DNA of 64,000 bases, taken from assembly GCF_014646295.1 (NCBI RefSeq), contig NZ_BMNE01000001.1:310001-374000 (forward strand). Direction: 5' to 3'. Within the stretch, counting starts at the first letter, position 1, and the number at the start of each line of letters is the position of its first letter. This stretch comes from Nocardia rhizosphaerihabitans (lineage in GTDB: Bacteria; Actinomycetota; Actinomycetes; Mycobacteriales; Mycobacteriaceae). The notes under the pieces were generated by a model, which saw only the letters and a list, made by a program, of their open reading frames with translations, ran no database searches and was not told where the DNA came from. Both the position numbers and the translations under genes were made by a program. Below, in pieces: positions 61,688 through 64,000 of the stretch.

Positions 61688-62905
61688 CTACTGCTGGACG
61701 AGATCCGCTGTGGTGAGCGGTCGTTCGAGGTCGGCGGGCACGCCGAGGGCTCGTTCGAAACCGGCGGGCACGATGATGTCGCCGCGGTCGAGGTCGGCGA
61801 TCGAGGTCTTGCGCAGGCCGAGCAGCGCCGAATCGATACCGCCGCGCAGGATGTCGAGCACGTTCTCCACGCCCGCCTGCCCGTTGGCGGCCAGGCCCCA
61901 CAGGTAGGCGCGGCCGATCAGCACCGCGCGGGCGCCCAGCGCCACGGCCTTGACGACGTCGCTGCCGCGGCGGATACCGCCGTCGAGCACGACCTCGATC
62001 TGGTCGCCGACCGCGTCGGCGAGCACCGGCAGCGCCCGGATCGCGGCGGGGGTGCCGTCGAGGTTGTTGCCGCCGTGGTTGGACACCGAGATGCCCGCCA
62101 CGCCCGCGTCGACCGCGCGCAGCGCGTCGTCGACCCGCATCACGCCCTTGAGCAGCACCGGACCGTCCCACTGCTCGCAGATCCAGGCGACGTCGTCCCA
62201 ATCCGGCGCCGGTGTCTGCATCCATTCGCCGTAGGCGCCGAAGAAGCCGGGGGCAGCGCCGCCACCGACCGCCATGTTGGGTGCGGTGAGGTCGGGGATG
62301 GAGCCCGAGCGCAGGTAGGTGGCCAGCCAGCGCGGGCGGGCCAGGGTCTGCGGCGCGAACTTCATCATGGTGCGCAGGTTCAGCGATTCCGGGATGACCG
62401 GGCTGCCCCAGTCCCGGCCGTGCGAGAACGACCAGTCCAGGGTGAGGATGAGCCCGACCGCGCCCGCCGCCTTCGCCCTGGCCATCCGCTCGAGGATCTG
62501 ATCCTTGTTGCCACACCAGTACAGCTGGAACAGCGTGGACGGGTTGGCCGCGATGACCTCTTCGATCGGCTTGCTCGCGAACGAGCTCAGGCCCATCGCG
62601 ATGCCGCGCGCGGCAGCCGCCCTGGCGACGGCGACCTCACCGTCGGGGTGCACCGCCTGCACGCCCGTCGGCGAGATCATCACCGGCATCGACAGCTGCT
62701 GGCCGAGCACGGTGGTCGACTGGTCGCGCTCGCCGATCGGGCCCGCGCAGTGCGGGGCGAAGCCGAGTTCGGTGAAGGCGGTCTGGTTGTCCTCGATGGT
62801 CTGGCCGCGCTCGGAGCCCGCGATCAGCGCCCCGTACACCGATTTCGGCAGGCGCTTGCGGGCGCGGCGCTGCGCCTCGGCGACGGTCTCGAACCAGGGG
62901 TTCAT
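61688..62905 (-). CDS. mftD: pre-mycofactocin synthase MftD
   Basis: 405 residues. FMN-dependent enzyme of the lactate/glycolate oxidase family that oxidatively deaminates the AHDP intermediate to give the redox-active ketoamide of premycofactocin. Family landmarks: FELYW-type substrate strand FQLYWCGNKDQIL, active-site SNHGGNNLDGTPAA (catalytic His), and the phosphate site VVLDGGIRRGSDVVKAVALG, then GRAYLWGLAANGQAGVENVL. The N-terminal NPWFETVAEAQRRARKRLPK is MftD-specific. ATG overlaps the mftE stop (ATGA). Confidence 0.93.
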   Translation of the reverse strand: MNPWFETVAEAQRRARKRLPKSVYGALIAGSERGQTIEDNQTAFTELGFAPHCAGPIGERDQSTTVLGQQLSMPVMISPTGVQAVHPDGEVAVARAAAARGIAMGLSSFASKPIEEVIAANPSTLFQLYWCGNKDQILERMARAKAAGAVGLILTLDWSFSHGRDWGSPVIPESLNLRTMMKFAPQTLARPRWLATYLRSGSIPDLTAPNMAVGGGAAPGFFGAYGEWMQTPAPDWDDVAWICEQWDGPVLLKGVMRVDDALRAVDAGVAGISVSNHGGNNLDGTPAAIRALPVLADAVGDQIEVVLDGGIRRGSDVVKAVALGARAVLIGRAYLWGLAANGQAGVENVLDILRGGIDSALLGLRKTSIADLDRGDIIVPAGFERALGVPADLERPLTTADLVQQ

Positions 62906-63606
62906 CGAAGTGGTCCTTCCTCACGATCCTGTGGCCACCATCGGCCCAGGTCTTCCAGTAGTGCGGTGGTGGCCGCGCGCAACAGCGCGGCGCCTTCGTC
63001 GGCGCTCGACCCGGTGGGGTCGCCGAGAATTCCGTTGGGGCTCACGGCCCGGACGCCGCCCGCGCGCAGCAGCGGCAGCAGGTCGATCAGCGGGCGCCGG
63101 TCCCCCGGTTCGGCCAGCTCGGCGCGCACGTGCTCCGGCGACAGCGCGAGCTGGATCGAGGTTTCGGTGCGGCCCGCGTGCGGGTCGCCGCCGTAGCCGG
63201 GCGAGAACAGCCGCACATCGCGTGACTCCGACCGCAGCAGCGCCACCGCGCGGCGCAGCGCCTCGACATTGCCGCCGTGTCCGTTGACCAGCACGATCCG
63301 CGAGAAGGTGTCGGTGGCCGACCGGCACAGCTCGACGACAAGCAGTTCCAGCGCGGCCTGCCCGATCGACAGGGTGCCCGCGAACCCGGCGTGCTCACCG
63401 CTGGCGCCGTAGGGCACAGCGGGCGCGACCACGACATCGGCCCGCTCGGCGGCGACCCGGGCGCACACGGCGGCGGCGATATCGGTGTCGGTGGACAGGG
63501 GCAGGTGGGGGCCGTGCTGCTCGGTGGCGCCGAGCGGGATGACCAGGATCACTCCCGCGGCGGCACATGTGCCCGCCTCGGGCCATGTGAGGTGGGCCAC
63601 GAACAT
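62902..63606 (-). CDS. mftE: mycofactocin peptidase MftE (creatininase family)
   Basis: 234 residues from ATG 63606; ATG codons further upstream would overlap the promoter. Metal-dependent creatininase-family peptidase that cuts the modified Val-Tyr end off MftA. Metal-site motifs: IPLGATEQHGPHLPLSTDTD, NGHGGNVEALRRA and the late TETSIQLALSPE. It is first in a two-gene unit mftE-mftD, the reverse of the usual mftD-mftE order. Divergent from mftR. Confidence 0.92.
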   Translation of the reverse strand: MFVAHLTWPEAGTCAAAGVILVIPLGATEQHGPHLPLSTDTDIAAAVCARVAAERADVVVAPAVPYGASGEHAGFAGTLSIGQAALELLVVELCRSATDTFSRIVLVNGHGGNVEALRRAVALLRSESRDVRLFSPGYGGDPHAGRTETSIQLALSPEHVRAELAEPGDRRPLIDLLPLLRAGGVRAVSPNGILGDPTGSSADEGAALLRAATTALLEDLGRWWPQDREEGPLR

Positions 63607-63623
63607 GGTTCCGACATTAACGA

Positions 63624-63632
63624 CAGTCACTG
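63624..63632. promoter_or_regulatory. short palindrome between mftE and mftR
   Basis: CAGTCACTG (63624-63632) is an odd-centred palindrome within the 64-bp divergent region, in a context of GACAGT and ACTGAC. Candidate MftR site. Confidence 0.4.
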
Positions 63633-63658
63633 ACATAATCAAGAGCGCGCCGAGTCCC

Positions 63659-63664
63659 TAGTCT
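63659..63664 (+). promoter_or_regulatory. -10 element of mftR, leaderless start
   Basis: TAGTCT 6 nt before ATG 63671. Confidence 0.5.
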
Positions 63665-63670
63665 GTATCC

Positions 63671-64000
63671 ATGTCAGCCCCGACACCGCGCGCTCATCGC
63701 GGTCGCCCACCGCGCACCACGCGCCGTGAACTCGAAGTCATCGCGATGAAGTTGTTCGCCGAGCACGGGTTCGACGACATCACCGTCGAACGCATCGCGG
63801 CCGAGGCCGGTGTCAGCGAACGCACCTTCTTCCGGTACTTCCCCAGCAAGGCCGAGGTGCTCTGGCACCAGTTCGACAACGAGGTCGCCGACCTGCGCGC
63901 CGCCTTCGCCGCGGTACCCGACGACGAGCCGATGATGGCCGCGGTGCGCCGAATCGTGGTGGCGGCCAACAGATATCGCGCCGAAGACATCCCCGAGCTG
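63671..64000 (+). CDS. mftR: TetR-family regulator MftR (cut by window edge)
   Basis: The first 110 residues are in the window; the gene continues past the right edge. The helix-turn-helix covers about 20-66 (MKLFAEHGFDDITVERIAAE, then AGVSERTFFRYFPSKAEVLW). The FRYFPSKAEVLW form and the position next to mftE fit MftR, which in mycobacteria represses the mft locus and responds to long-chain acyl-CoA. ATG at 63671 with a leaderless-type promoter. Confidence 0.85.
   Translation, partial: MSAPTPRAHRGRPPRTTRRELEVIAMKLFAEHGFDDITVERIAAEAGVSERTFFRYFPSKAEVLWHQFDNEVADLRAAFAAVPDDEPMMAAVRRIVVAANRYRAEDIPEL

Overview
The window is one contiguous, very GC-rich, densely coded stretch of an actinobacterial chromosome. 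The complete Pup-proteasome gene set, the start of a mycofactocin locus, an F420-type oxidoreductase and the order mpa, lipoprotein, trmI, RecB-like, hisG/hisE, metH, PAC2 (which matches the Rv2115c to Rv2125 block of Mycobacterium tuberculosis) point to a Mycobacteriales member, most likely Nocardia or a close relative. That assignment is inferred from gene content and was not searched. No tRNA, rRNA, CRISPR array or insertion sequence was seen.

Layout. 1-2.3 kb: an acyl-CoA dehydrogenase/SDR operon with a divergent TetR regulator and a paired operator. 2.3-7.3 kb: pafA, then prcA, prcB and pup, then dop. 7.4-17.5 kb: an accessory stretch holding TetR genes, a truncated hydrolase, a DUF418 membrane protein, an AurF-type diiron oxygenase with a DUF4873 partner, a second YidC with a DUF6412 protein, Nudix, ArsC-like, deazaflavin oxidoreductase, methyltransferase, secreted cyclophilin and a 27-residue peptide gene. 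17.6-27.1 kb: the conserved mpa to hisE block, with an acyl-CoA carboxylase, a DUF4442 protein and a YeiH-type exporter with a 44-residue partner. 27.3-30.8 kb: a tight operon of Fe(II)/2-oxoglutarate dioxygenase, methyltransferase and choline/carnitine-type acyltransferase. 31-38.4 kb: HAD phosphatase, receptor-type Ser/Thr kinase, metH and PAC2. 38.5-42.7 kb: a single-chain adenylation, carrier and membrane acyltransferase protein, a small recombinase-like protein and an XRE-TPR regulator. 42.8-50 kb: jetA, jetB and jetC of a type I Wadjet SMC system, with no jetD behind them. 50-57.6 kb: a DUF4388/roadblock pair, a WYL regulator with an epoxide hydrolase, an M15 peptidase, and an MFS, cysteine-synthase-like and His-rich protein cluster. 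57.7-64 kb: ABC1 kinase, class I fumarase, MarR, mftD, mftE and the start of mftR.

How genes work together. Pup (ending GGQ) is deamidated by Dop, ligated to proteins by PafA and recognised by Mpa, whose C-terminal GQYL docks on the PrcAB core. HisE and HisG form an early-histidine pair. MetH is the B12-dependent methionine synthase. MftD and MftE act on the mycofactocin precursor, whose own gene must lie outside the window. JetABC should assemble into a loop-extruding SMC complex, but its usual nuclease JetD is not next to it. The dioxygenase, methyltransferase and acyltransferase operon suggests an uncharacterised route from a hydroxylated, methylated compound to its O-acyl ester.

A window-wide pattern: fourteen gene starts have a -10-like hexamer (eleven of the form TANNNT, three GATACT) exactly 6 or 7 nt before ATG or GTG and no Shine-Dalgarno sequence. 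This suggests leaderless mRNAs, and I used it to choose several start codons. Protein family names rest on motif recognition by eye; no database search was run.
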